A DNA stretch of 64,000 nt, taken from positions 1,651,992-1,715,991 of the forward strand of contig OX243821.1 of assembly GCA_945859605.1 (NCBI GenBank). Direction: 5' to 3'. This DNA comes from Lumbricus rubellus (Eukaryota; Annelida; Clitellata; Crassiclitellata; Lumbricidae). The notes under the pieces are model-generated. The model made no database searches. It was not told the origin of the DNA and saw nothing but the letters and a program-made list of their open reading frames with translations. The translations under genes and the position numbers were made by a program. Positions 9,655-20,760 of this stretch are shown piece after piece (within the stretch, counting starts at the first letter, position 1; each line of letters starts with the position of its first letter).

Positions 9655-10420
9655 TGAGACACATCGCTCACAAACTTGCATTCTGTTTTCTGTTGGTGTT
9701 ATTTCTGTAATTGAGTGTCGCTGTCTTTTCTTTGATTGGCAGATGAGAAACAATTGATGTCATTGAAACGAAATTCCTCGTTCATCAAGTGTTGGAAAAC
9801 AGCTCTTCCAAATCTACATGCTGAAAATGAAATTGGTAGAACCTTGGAACTTCAAAACACAAAGTAGGTACCGGTACTTTTATACACCATGTAGGGAGTC
9901 AGGGATGAATCTAATTTATTGGCTATTCTCCTAATTCTGATTCCTAATTTTATAGTGGGACTCGCTGTACCCGGCCATGCGTTGCTGTGGCAGAAAAGAC
10001 CTCCTCGTCCCCTCCTTCTCTCCCTTCCCTCCCTCTTTGTCCCTCTTCCTTCTTTCCTCTCTCACAACGTTCCTTCCCGACAGCGACATATGCGCTATCG
10101 CAATTTTTGGGCGACTTTTGGGCAACCCTGATCGAATATTCCAGTAAGTTGGTCATCTCGCGACTTTTGGGCGACTTTACAATGTGATTCTGGGTCAACG
10201 CGTTTCGAAAATCTGGCAACCCTGTGGCTTTGTTGAATTTGCAATTGGCGGTCGAGTGGAATGCAAACTTCACTTTTTGTGGAAAAGATTGCGTTTTTTC
10301 GGATAAAAGGCAAAATGGACACTGTCCTATTGGAATGGAAGGTTTTGTTAAATTTTCAAAACAATCTGTGCATAACTTTTCGAGAACACTGGGAACAAAC
10401 TATTGGAAAGTTTCATTTTT
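9655..10420. other. No gene seen
   Basis: Mixed sequence. 9990-10080 is pyrimidine-rich, and 10100-10215 has two 'cgacttttgggcgac' repeats. Several short ORFs look like chance. Confidence 0.35.
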
Positions 10421-10424
10421 ATTT

Positions 10425-10810
10425 ATATAGATGTGCTGCATTGGCTTCCTCTCTCACAGCAAATTATATACTGCTTTGTTGTGGCAGTGCCTTTTAAGTG
10501 CTGCTCCTATATACTGGTATTTGCAATGACCTCTGTGACTCTTTTAGTTGTACAGGGACATCGCGCTCTAATTTCCTCCACCCGATGACTCTTCCAGCTT
10601 ACTGTGTATTGTTTGCTAACTGTTGTAATATATTTTGTAATTTTAATCGTAAACTCGAAATTTCTAAAGCGCTACTTGAAAGCCAAGTGCGGGGCATCGG
10701 CTTATTTACGAGCGCTTTGTTCTTAATGATACTTAACAACAAGTAGGCTAGTGCAGAGAGCACCTCTGAGTAGCTTTCTTGAAGAGTCGCTATATCAATT
10801 CTCGGAATGA
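10425..10810 (+). mobile_element. LINE 3' end, plus strand
   Basis: The frame contains 'DVLHWLPLSQQIIYCFVVAV', which matches the LHWLPV..RI.YK....V motif near the C-terminus of CR1/L2-like reverse transcriptases. It is followed by decayed sequence and the tail 'gagcacctctgagtagcttt', 'cttgaagagtcgctatat' and (GAAT)n. Confidence 0.65.
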
Positions 10811-11099
10811 ATGAATGAATGAAACTCCAATCCTAATGATATTTACCATGAAGCTGGCACTATCTGACAGGTCTCTCAATTTAACTTACATGTACGAACA
10901 AATTGTATTTGATTTTAAAATTAACATACACAAATTTTACTAAATTCACCTGGTCACCTTGTGCCGTCAGCTTCTGGAGCTCTGGCATCTTAATGGGTGT
11001 TTAAAAAACACTAAAATATTATTATAAAGAAGAGATTCCAACGACTTGGTCTTAAGGCTTAAACCATATAGGTATGAAATGTTATCGACTTCATTTTCC

Positions 11100-11253
11100 A
11101 AGTCTTGGCATATGAGGCGCGTATCCATAAATTAGAACTGCGCATTTTGTGTACAACTGCACGTTAAAAAGCCCTGAATTATTATTTTTTATTTATTTTT
11201 TTCAAATAATTATTAGAATTTCCTTGCAGTAGGAAGTATCTTAGCGTTACTAC
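11100..11253. repeat. Duplicated segment, copy 1
   Basis: 'tgcacgttaaaaagccctga' followed by 'aatttccttgcagtagg' and 'aagtatcttagcgttacta'. The same order recurs at about 12115-12242, so a MITE end plus flank was duplicated locally. Confidence 0.65.
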
Positions 11254-11269
11254 TAATTAAACTAATTAA

Positions 11270-11600
11270 CTGTAAACAGATTTTGTCGTGTTTCAAACAG
11301 AGCTGAATCTGACTCAACCGAATAAAGATTCTCGAACTACGCCATCGTCAGGGCACCTGCAGAAACAGAGGAGAAACCAGGACATCTGATCACTCTGAAT
11401 ACTTCACTTCAGAAGCTGGAACTCCTAAGAGATCTACCTAACTACACAGCATGTGCAGCCTTGCAGGCAAGATTGTCTTGTTTTCCATCTCGTATGGATG
11501 CAACCAATCCATGAAAGTCAACGACGAATGGGTCGCTCCAAAAACTCAGGGTCGTCGCCACCCTGAGCATTGTAAATATATATATATTCTTTTACCGCCC
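11270..11600. other. No gene seen
   Basis: No long ORF or recognisable repeat; ends in a short (TA)n. Confidence 0.4.
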
Positions 11601-11621
11601 TAATTGTGTTTATCGTGTTAC

Positions 11622-11790
11622 TTAAAATTGCGCCTTTTTGTGGTTACTTTAAATTGCGCCTTTTTGTGGTTATTTTAAATTGTGCCTTTTTTTGGTTACT
11701 TTAAATTGCGCCTTTTTGTGGTTACTTTAAATTGCGCCTTTTGTGGTTACTTTAAATTGCGCCTCTTAGCAAGTTAGTTTAAATGGCACC
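11622..11790. repeat. 28-bp tandem repeat
   Basis: About six units of 'tggttactttaaattgcgcc' plus 'tttttg', gradually diverging toward the right. Confidence 0.85.
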
Positions 11791-11966
11791 TTTTCGTGAC
11801 CTCAAAGGTGTGGCAAACTTGGCTATCTGTCTAATCTAAGATTGTGTATTTCAAGATTCAGTGAAATTTTACCTTTGAAACTAATTCCTAATTCAGTAGT
11901 TTGTACTTGAATTTCACATCAGATTCTTATTTTACTTCTCATTTCTTTTTTAGTTATCAATTAAAT

Positions 11967-12157
11967 CAGGGCTGTTTTTAAGGAATTTTTTAGAACTGCA
12001 CAACCACTTTTCCTTCCCATCCTCCATGGTAAATTACTTCCAATCGAAGGACAATGACCACTTTTGCTAGTTTTAACTGTACAGAAGTGCTTCTACAACT
12101 ACACAAATCCATTTAGAACTGCACATTTTGTGTACAACTGCACGTTAAAATGCCCTG
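11967..12157. mobile_element. hAT-type MITE, copy 2
   Basis: 191 bp, ends CAGGGCTGTTTTTAAGG and ...CACGTTAAAATGCCCTG. Body order is shared with 7253-7449 ('tgcacattttgtgt(a/g)ca'). The flanks give no convincing 8-bp duplication, consistent with the local rearrangement above. Confidence 0.7.
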
Positions 12158-12249
12158 AATTATTGTTTCTTCTTTTTAAAATTTATTTCCAAATAATTAT
12201 TGGAATTTCCTTGCAGTAGGAAGTATCTTAGCGTTACTACTGAAATTTT

Positions 12250-12935
12250 TCATGAATGCAATTTCCTGTCCTTAACCCCTTTGCCGTGATCCCTGAGTTA
12301 ACTCGTCCAATTTTTACTAATAAAATTTTTATTACACGGTAAACGGGTTAAGTCAGAATTGAACATTCTGAAAGATACTTTCCAACTATAAAGTAAAGCA
12401 ATATTATGCCAAGGCCGCTTAAAAGCATTTGTTGGATCAGCCAGATAGCCATGTGTGGACGTCTTTTTGAGGACGTAATCCTTGGCGTTTGTACGATAAG
12501 TGTGAAAGTGTACACCTTGATTTGCATGCATGTATGTATGTCCGTCTGGCTAAAGGCTTTCGATGAAAGCTTTTCAGCATTGAAAATTTTACAGAACGTT
12601 CCCTGCAAATTTGTAGATCAACGCAGCAATTTTCAGCTCACAATTCATTTAACATCCGAATATAATTGGCATTTTAAATTTTTACATGTGGTTAGGTCTG
12701 TTCAACCAAGCCAATCTCGTAATCTTGCAGCCAATCATCTTATTATGAGCATGAATTTGGCACTCTAGGTTAGCGGGGACATTTTTAAGTTGATATGTCG
12801 TAAAATAACGCCTGCTAGCTCGATATTAAAGTCAATCGTATTTAGAATGCATTTTAGGATTACCCTTGAATTTAATTTAATACTTGACCATAGATATAAG
12901 CATATAATATGATCACACATTAAAAATATTTTAGT
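12250..12935. other. No gene seen
   Basis: AT-rich sequence. A 120-codon plus-strand frame at 12406-12768 shows no domain and no homology I recognise, and is treated as chance. 12885-12940 is the 3' flank shared with 14895-14950. Confidence 0.35.
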
Positions 12936-12939
12936 ACAT

Positions 12940-13143
12940 TTAACCACCGAACAAAGCACTGAGTTTCATCGATTTCTGAATGGCTCTGTCTACGAAACTT
13001 GAGATCAAATTTAATTGCTTCCCTGGCCGCAGGTCAAAGTTTCTGCGGACTATCGCAATCAGTTCTTCATCTAACCGGATACCTGTGCCGTAGCTCTCCA
13101 CGTCAATTGCGATTGGTTCCTTGACCCCGATGGCGTAGGACGC
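12940..13143 (-). CDS. MAT: MAT-like terminal-exon copy E4 (most complete)
   Basis: Starts after TTTAGTTCAG; 67 codons plus TAA. It reads [20 protein letters not shown], then [18 protein letters not shown], matching SYAIGV..P......YGT......L..IV..NFDLRPG of the family. After this it departs from the family tail (no Y.KTA.YGHFGR) and ends SALFGG. Confidence 0.7.
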   Translation of the reverse strand, partial: ASYAIGVKEPIAIDVESYGTGIRLDEELIAIVRRNFDLRPGKQLNLISSFVDRAIQKSMKLSALFGG

Positions 13144-13711
13144 CTGAACTAAAGCAGTCATTTCTAGTTTACGATAACATCAGTAAAATTTAAATGCTTG
13201 TAGAGATTCACTTAAGAAAACATTCTGCAGTGCGGCCCAATGTCTCAACGCAGCTTGCAATTTAAGAATCATAATAATAAGACCATATAATTAAAACCAT
13301 GTCTAATCTTAGAAATGTAGAATCATAGTGAAAAGCTTGAAACATCATTTATGCCATACTTAACTTACACTGAAAATCTTCTGATTCTAATGCAGTCCGG
13401 GTCCTGATATTGTCATTTTGCTGAGTAGATAATGTTTACCATGTAAGAAATCCATCTTTGGCACTCGTTACTATATGTTACACAAGGATTAATTTATTGC
13501 ACCGCCTATATATAGCATAAAATTAACCGTTGCAACTCATTTTTTAGATGTTCCACTATATTTTAGCATGAATCTAACTATAACCACTTACTGTTATATG
13601 TTCTCCAGGGTATATTCAAATAGCCATAGATAAGCTCCAATAGAAAAAAACAGACGTTCTCTTCATATACTCTGGACAATATAATATGGACAAGGCAGTA
13701 GCCAAGAAATA

Positions 13712-13748
<37 letters not shown>

Positions 13749-15732
13749 TCTATTATTTGACAAAATCTGGGCTGACAAAAGAACTGGAGAAGACCATGGC
13801 ATTAAAGCACTTGACGGTGATTGATAAGCGCTGGAGGAGATAGCAAGTTTCTTTTGCAAAACTTGGCGATAATAATTATCTTATTTTTTTACATTTATTA
13901 ATGTTAATATTATTATTATTATTATAACTACTACTATTGTTATTATTCCAGCATGTAAAGTAAGAACTCTCTTTCAGTTGGCACATCGAAAAATTTAGAG
14001 ATTAGTATGGTCTTAGATTGTGTTACATCAATCCTGAATTAAAATCATCATTGCAACACAGATCTACCCAATTGATGTTACAGGAGTTGAATTAAACTGT
14101 TGGCAGCCATGCAAGGCACAGTTTAACAAGCCTAATGTTATCTGTAATTTAGCTTGAGACATTCTCTAGGATGCATTGTTTCTCTAGGTGAGTCCCGCCA
14201 ATTTACTACTTTCTAACAATCGCCCTTATACTGGATTGGTCATGTTACAGTATTATGTAGTTATCTCTACGAACTGTAATTTGTTACAATTTTTTCCGTT
14301 CAATGTCCTTATTAAAACTTCCCATACTTCTATAACTACTTAACCAACTATGCACTAACACTTGCACTATTCAACTATGCAAGATATATTATTTCTCTAA
14401 GTAATAACACAGTTTCAGTTCTTATTCATTATTCAGTCAATAAATTGTGACAAAACAGTTAAGTCAAACAATAACAATCACTTTGGCAGTCCTCTTTAAG
14501 GGTTGAGCGACTCACTACTTCCGGTTTTTTTTGCCCTGACGATGTAAGGAGCTTTTTGACACCTTTGTCTTACATTCAGTGTGCGCTATATTCCTGCCCT
14601 CAGTAACAGTGAAATCCAGGACTCTCAGTTCATACTAGACAAAACATGACGCTTGTGTGTTCTAAAAGCTGTCCATAATCACGAGGAGACCGTGACCATC
14701 AGAATCTTTGGTACCTCCCATGAGAATCCTTGCCGTATGCCGCAGTCTGGAGGTAGATCGGCCTCTTCAGGGCGTGCTCCCTATTTCTAAGCAGCACCGA
14801 CATAATTTATGTATGTACGCACTTATTCGTACTGCACAAATGCATACTGTATGTAGACTATGCACGCCATTAAACTCTAATACTATACTCAAAACTTGAC
14901 CTATATAAGCATATAATATGATCACACATTAAAAATATTTTATTACATTTAACCACAGAACAAAAGCGCTGAGTTTCATGGATTTCTGAATGGCTCTGTC
15001 TACGAAACTTGAGATCAAATTTAATTGCTTTACTGTACAATCTTTCCTGGCCGCAGATCAACGCATCGTCACTTCTTGTAGTGATTCCGTAGGTTTCTTC
15101 GTCGATGGCGATCGGTTCTTTCACATCGCACGAACAATCGCAATCAGTTTATTCTTCGTCCGATTTCATGCCCGTTCCATATAAGTCTACGTCAATGGCA
15201 ATTGGGTACTTCTCCCAGATCTCGTACGACGCCTGAAATAAAAACAAGTGATTATAGTTTACGATAACCTCAGTAACAATCCTAATCAGTTCGTCGTCGG
15301 GTCTCGTTCCCGTTCCGTAAGATTCTATGTCAATGGCGATCGGTTCTGCAATGCCGATGGCGTAGGACACCTAAAGTTGGGATCTCAATCCTCGACGTCT
15401 CGATTTGCAGACCGGTGCATATTAACCAATAGACTTTCATCAAGCACTGACCCCCCCCCCCCCGAAAACCGAAAAAATTGTGGCTGTATGTTTACCGACC
15501 AAATCAGATTAATAATTAATAGCATATGCCTACATCAATATTTTGGCATTCATTTTAAGACATAACTGTCAGGTGACCCTAGGTCTCTTTCTCAACAGGT
15601 TTGGATAATAAGCACCTAAAGAAAGGGAAACATGAATGGAAGAAATGGCATATACATGAATAAATATTAAAATCATGAATGAGGAGCCAGACTTTGATAT
15701 TATTATTATTATTATTATTATTATTTGTATAT

Positions 15733-15770
<38 letters not shown>

Positions 15771-17770
15771 TGTACAGTAAACCATTGAAAACTCATTAAA
15801 ACAAGATGGATTGGAAGCGTCAGTTGATAAACAAGAACGGAACTAAAGATTAAAATCATACAGATATCTGAATTCTAAGATATTGGAAGCAATGTACATA
15901 GCAAACTTTTACACAGTTAAAATGAAGCCTCACCTGCGGACCCCCGATGACAAAGCGTCCGGATGGATTGACGAGGAAGATCGTCTTTGCATCGAGGTAG
16001 TATTCTGGAATCACTTTCCTGATCACCAATTCTTCAACTTCTGCACGAATTTGTTCGTTGTTCACGTCAGGCGAGTGTTGGACCGAAACCACCACTGTAT
16101 GTACACACGCTCCATTCTCCCTGCGGTACTGCATTGTGACCTGTAACGGTGAAAAAGATTCAAAACTCAGCAATTACTTATGAACCTTATTTACATATCA
16201 CACTGCCTAGAACCAATATATATTCGTTTTATTAGAAATCCAAGGATTACACGCGCAACCAAACGCACAAATCTTTAACTGATGACAGATAAATCTTGAA
16301 TGTCTCATTTTCTAATTAAACGAATATAATCATTATTTCAACAAAATATCTGATCATTTTAGCTCCAAACACACAGCTGGTTCTACCGCAATAGACCAAA
16401 CTAACCAACCTGACTCTTAGAATCGGGCCGTGCCCAAGGAAGGGACCCATTCCTCCTGAGTTCAGCCAGCCTTAATTTGCGCTGATGTGCAAGAACCACA
16501 GTCAACGGCATACACTCTTCAGTCTCGTCTGACGCGTATCCGTACATCATTCCTTGATCACCGGCGCCGATGTCCTGCTCATCTTTTCCAAGATGCACTC
16601 CTTCTGCAATGTCTTCAGACTGACCCTCCACAGCAGAGATGACCGAACAAGTTTTGTTGTCAAATCCTACAAAAGAATGTTAAACACATAGAAACTCGAG
16701 TTGTTAAAAATCACGAATGTTAACATCGGTTTTTCTATAAACCGAATATCAGTTTGTAAAATCCGGTTTAAAACCGGTTATCGGTTTTCAATTGCCTCTC
16801 GGAAATAACTCGCCGCAGAACAGACACGAATCCGACCACAGATATCTATATTTGACTTGAATGTCTCCAAAAATAAATATCAATGAGACTGTCAGCCATA
16901 TTGGATTAAAGTAGGAAAACAATTAAATATAAATGCATCATACATGCATAATTTTTCTAGCATTTCTAGTAATTTTCACAGCGATAATGATAATAAAGTA
17001 AATACGATCATCGTTTGGTAAATTATAAAAACCAGTTGTTGAATTCAGTAAATATAAATATAAATATTTATATATTTAAGTAGGTATTCGCAATTCACTA
17101 CGATACTGACCTTTCGACGTGTCATCAAAACCGATGTTTTTAACCACTTCTCGCACAACTTGTTCATAGTTTACCAGCGCGGATGAGCTGATCTGTCCAA
17201 ATACCATGACTGATCCGGTTCTGACAATAGTTTCTATAAACAAGACAAAAAATATTTTATAAATCGTGTAACCTACAATTATTATATTAACAAAGATTAA
17301 ATAAATAACTGTCAAAACAAATATGTCAGTTGACTTGCTTGAAAATTGTTTTGAACACAGCCTTCAGAACAACCACACAAGTTGATATTTATATCTTACA
17401 CAGCTTATTGACTTCCATTTTAAACCGACATACACAGTCTGTTATATTACATTATCAATTCTACAGACAGCAACATTTGCTGAATAATTAATCTGTCAGT
17501 TCAGTTCCATGTATTCATCAATCATCATTCATATCAGTACAGGCACTTAAGAGGCACTCTACATATGTGGTCTTCTACGTGAAAAGAGCCCATATCACTG
17601 GTACTGGTAGAATGCCAAACAAATGCAGTGCAGACAATCTTGGTTTTTATTTTAACTCTGCCTAACTAATATTTTTTTTATTTGAAAGCTTAAAACAGTA
17701 TAGATAAATAAATTAATGTGTTTATTGGTTACTATGCAGACATTTGAAAGATGCTCTTTTTATTATTATA

Positions 17771-17819
<49 letters not shown>

Positions 17820-18940
17820 GCATTGTTACAAAGGCAATGCGGAAGAGAAGCAGATGGCGTTCCCTCCGTTGGACTGCTACCGAGATTCTCTGAAATAGGT
17901 AGCGTAGCATGTCTTGAGTCTGTCTTGTGTCGCCTCGGTCAACCTTCGTCACAGGTCTAACACAAAGTCCAGTCCTTCCGTGCTCCAGGATCCGCTGAAC
18001 TCCAATGCCAACATCTTTATTATTACTATTTTCACTTATTATTATTCTTATTTTTATCAGTCGAGTATCGAAAACATATAATCTGACCATCATGGCCGAA
18101 TGTCAAGGCCTTGGCAGTAGGTGGAACGCCACACGCGAGACATTTTACTTTGGCACTATTATTTTCGAGATGGGTTTTAAAAGTGTTTTCGCACATAAAA
18201 AGTCGCGATGCACTCGGATTAAAAGTCTTTCCTGCTTTCACTTAAGTAACCGTTCAACGGTTCAAGACGTAATAGAGAAAGAGATAAATAAAATTGTATT
18301 ATTTTAATGACCAACAGTTTATGCTGCACTTTGGTTTATGGTACTACATTCAAATATGATAAAACATTCTCGTCAAAATCGATTTCTTCGTTAGGTTATC
18401 TGCCCTAGGGATGATTCGGTCATGTTGTCTTGGTAGTTTAATACTGATCCTACATATCCAGACTACACAACTACTAACTAAATGTTCCCCGTGTTTTCAA
18501 GGCTGAATATAGACTAAATTCCACAGATTTTGTGGCATTGTGCCCAAAACCCAAAATGAATAATGCAGACAAATTACCAAAAGAGCTGCCCTAAAAATTA
18601 ATTGGGGGGGAGGAGGTAGCGCTATGGATAACACATTGGCGTATAGAGTGAGAGGTAACATGTTTGCACCCATAGGGCGGACATGCTTTGCCTGCTGCTG
18701 TTAGCTCCGTGTATTGGAGGTTGTGAGTAGTTAAGATTGATGTTAGTTAAAATTACTGCATAACTTGTACATGTACACTTTGTACAACGCTGTGCATTTG
18801 CAAGCGTGTCATTAAAAAAACAAAATGATTAATTATACACTGCAATAGTCCACATGATGTATAAATTATTGGTTGCTTACCTACTAGATTTGGACGTGTA
18901 CATCCACAGAGTCCCAATGTCTTTGCAGTTGGGTCTACGG
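12940..18940 (-). CDS. MAT: S-adenosylmethionine synthetase-like locus, core exon missing, last exon multiplied
   Basis: Methionine adenosyltransferase makes S-adenosylmethionine from ATP and methionine in the cytosol. Spliced minus-strand exons 17233-17111, 16666-16410 and 16140-15934 align collinearly with the family. They carry [18 protein letters not shown], then [20 protein letters not shown] (the hallmark GAGDQG...FGYATDET block), LAELRRNG, and [11 protein letters not shown]...[11 protein letters not shown]. All junction phases match. The next family exon, which starts GDAGLTGRK and holds the GGGAFSGKD and D-R-S-A-A-Y catalytic/ATP loop, is absent between 15934 and 15370. Instead four copies of the (V/A)SYAIG...EPIAID...YGTG exon follow. 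The last copy ends in a non-canonical tail '[11 protein letters not shown]'. The N-terminal GHPDK exon was not found. It is most likely a decaying paralogue or pseudogene; a divergent expressed gene is possible. Confidence 0.7.
13710..13760. repeat. (ATT)n microsatellite
   Basis: ATT triplets in the ~13.1-14.9 kb gap between MAT-like exon copies. Further short ATT runs lie at 13895-13945. Otherwise no gene is seen from 13160 to 14890. Confidence 0.9.
14945..15149 (-). pseudogene. MAT-like terminal-exon copy E3 with 3' flank
   Basis: Reads [20 protein letters not shown] and then an altered segment around '[20 protein letters not shown]' that is a shifted version of the E4 sequence. The DNA from about 15045 down through 14890 matches 13020-12890 closely, including the 3' flank, so exon and downstream DNA were duplicated together. 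Confidence 0.65.
15150..15232 (-). pseudogene. MAT-like terminal-exon copy E2, frameshifted
   Basis: Starts after TTATTTCAG and reads [20 protein letters not shown] to KSDEE, then stop. A 4-base insertion after the Glu codons puts the continuation 'LIAIVRAM' out of frame, so this copy is broken. Confidence 0.6.
15269..15370 (-). CDS. MAT-like terminal-exon copy E1
   Basis: Starts after AACTTTAG with GTG TCC TAC, reading [20 protein letters not shown] to [10 protein letters not shown]. It ends at GAG|GTTATCG. 34 codons, open. It lacks the FDLRPG part retained in E4. A 36-bp intron-like spacer separates it from E2. Confidence 0.6.
15695..15772. repeat. (ATT)n microsatellite where the missing MAT exon should be
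   Basis: Two ATT runs split by 'tgtatatgt'. They occupy the 15371-15933 interval, in which the canonical core exon would be expected. A poly-C run lies at 15451-15464. Confidence 0.9.
15934..16140 (-). CDS. MAT: MAT-like exon ending [11 protein letters not shown]
   Basis: 207 nt, phase 0 at both ends, from CGTTACAG to CAG|GTGAGG. It reads [20 protein letters not shown]...[11 protein letters not shown]. The family usually has four more residues between the A-V-L and V-H-T blocks; they are deleted here. Confidence 0.85.
16410..16666 (-). CDS. MAT: MAT-like exon with GAGDQG block
   Basis: 257 nt between TTTTGTAG and CAG|GTTGGT. It encodes [20 protein letters not shown], then [20 protein letters not shown] and [20 protein letters not shown]. 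This is the best conserved exon. QS.DIA.GV, the GAGDQG loop, [10 protein letters not shown] and RPDSK.Q are all present. Confidence 0.85.
17111..17233 (-). CDS. MAT: MAT-like exon (N-terminal domain end)
   Basis: 123 nt from TTTATAG to AAAG|GTCAGT, phase 1 in and out. It reads [14 protein letters not shown], then [20 protein letters not shown], matching the family's ETV.KTG....GEI...A.VDYQ.VVR...K.IGYDDS. Confidence 0.75.
17638..18310. repeat. Dispersed repeat, copy 2, with ATT array
   Basis: Counterpart of 3640-4020. The (ATT)n at 17757-17818 is inside it. 17840-18000 contains an open minus-strand segment ('[20 protein letters not shown]') that I do not recognise and that could be a transposon relic. 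Confidence 0.5.
18602..18830 (+). mobile_element. SINE family C
   Basis: tRNA-like head remnant 'agcgctatggataacacatt', then the body 'gtagttaagattgatgttag', 'tgcataactt' and 'gtgcatttgcaagcgtgtca', ending in a short A-rich tail. It lies inside the MAT-like locus or just before its first exon. Confidence 0.6.
18881..18940 (-). CDS. MAT: Possible upstream exon of the MAT-like locus
   Basis: 60 nt between TTTCACAG and GTAAGC, phase 1 on both sides, reading [19 protein letters not shown]. 'DPTAK' could correspond to the QDPDAK segment before ACETVAKTG in the family, and the split codon G|AA joins correctly to 'ETIVRTG'. The remaining residues do not match, so this is tentative. Confidence 0.35.
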
Positions 18941-18959
18941 CTGTGAAAGTAGTATTTTA

Positions 18960-20100
18960 GGTTTCCTGTAAAGACTGACTTTACAAAGACAACATAATAT
19001 TAATATACACCTTGAAATAATATAATTCAAGTCACTGATGATGCAGTGAGATGGAATAACAGAATCTCCAAAAAAGACCTGAGCTTTGCAAAGTAAAATA
19101 TTTGTGTCACAATCTATAAAAAGTCCCATTATTGTCCTTGTTTATGCTCCACTGTTACTGATGTTTACTAGATCTATGCAATTTCTTAAGTTGTTAATTA
19201 TGAGTTAAAACGGATCAGTGCAAATATATTGGTGCTCAGCGTTTTGACCACAATAATTGGGGGTGCAATAACAATGTTAAAAATTATCAGTTTAAATTAC
19301 ACATTATATCCTTAATCAGTGAAGCCCTTTATTAATTGAATGAAAAATTATCTTCGTGATATCATTCCTGCTTTGTGTTAGTTTTGCCTGGTATAAACCC
19401 ACTTGCAATATTATGGAGTTGATATACAGGCCAGTAGTACATTGGGTTGTTAGGTGCTTGAATTTTGTTACGAATTTACGTGTATAGTTTGAGGTTGATT
19501 TACATAATTATGATACGGTGTTATTAGACACAAATCATTGTACTGTTTTGGTTTTATTGCATTGAATTTTCGGTTTGTATTTATTTATATTTTTTATCCA
19601 ACTATATTTCATACTTTTAATTAAATTGTACGCTTTGATTTGTGTTTTTTATTACTTTTTCTCATCGCTTGGCTTTTAAATTTCTTATTGGTTATTGTAA
19701 ATGGCCTTGATGAATTTAATTGCACACATGCGGAAGACGATCTTGTCAAGATGTCCAATAAGTATCGTATGCTTCTGAGTAAGTACCTTGAAAGGGCGCT
19801 ATATAAATTACGATTGATTGGTTGATATATAATTTTGTTGTTGATTTGTTCAAGAATATCTTTTGTTTACATAAACACATTGAGAAGCAAATGCATTTAT
19901 AAGACTTATTAATGTGGGCGTCAAGTAATTTTTAACATTTCTTGCATATGTTTTATGTGATAATAATTATATTGCTGCTGCATATTAATGATTTTCTGTA
20001 AGATATGATTATTAGCATGTAGATTAGCTGCTATTAACTGTTAAACAATAAATACTAATGACTTTGGAACGTTATTTTAAGACAACGTTAAATGTTGTAT
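18960..20100. other. No gene seen; one LINE-type tail
   Basis: AT-rich. 19755-19815 is a plus-strand LINE/SINE tail ('gagtaagtaccttgaaaggg', 'cgctatataaatta'). Nothing else is recognised. Confidence 0.4.
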
Positions 20101-20760
20101 GTCGGGCATTATGAGTTAATTTTTACTGCACTATATATACATTATGAGTTAATTTTTACTGCACTATATATTGTATAATGCAGTGGTTCCCAACCTTTTT
20201 TGACGTTAGGGGCACTTTTTCTAAGTTGGAGGACACGAGGGCCACTCTTTCTTAGTTGAAGAACATTAGAGGGCCACAAGGCTAAAATTTAATTAACTAA
20301 AAGTATATAAAATTGTTTCTATTGATTCAAAATAGAATATTTGATGTTATTTATAGATTTCAAAATAAAATAATTTGTAATAGAAAACAATTATGTGTTC
20401 TATCCTGTTAAAATTGTCTATTCTATCATATATTATTGTTATAATTCTTTGAGAGGCGAGGGCCATTTTTTAGGCCTGGCAGGCCACTTTTGGCCCGCGG
20501 GCCACGGGCTGGGAACCGCTGGTATAATGTATATGCTGTAAATTGCCGTCAACGGCCTTAAGATAAGATAATTAAGATATAATTTATTAGTATGTAGCTT
20601 AGCTGTTATTAACTGTTAAACAATGGACACTAATAAGAGTGGAACTTAAAAAAAACAAAAAAAATGTATGTCGAACACTATATGAGTTCATTTTTACTGC
20701 ACTGTATATTGCATAATGTACATTCGGTAGATTGCTGTCAACGGCCTTTGATGCTATTCT
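20040..20760. repeat. Locally repeated segment with 'gtcaacggcct' tails
   Basis: 'ctgttaaacaat' through 'gagttaatttttactgcac' and 'ctgtcaacggcct' occurs at 20037-20170/20535-20560 and again at 20605-20750. The 'cgtcaacggcctttgatg' motif is the 3' end of a retroposon family also seen at 40905, 59265 and 60745. Confidence 0.5.
20181..20521. mobile_element. hAT-type MITE (Charlie-like ends)
   Basis: 341 bp, ends CAGTGGTTCCCAACCTTTTT and ...GGGCTGGGAACCGCTG, with an exact 8-bp duplication GTATAATG at 20173-20180 and 20522-20529. Inner sequence repeats 'gggccac'. No coding capacity. Confidence 0.9.
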
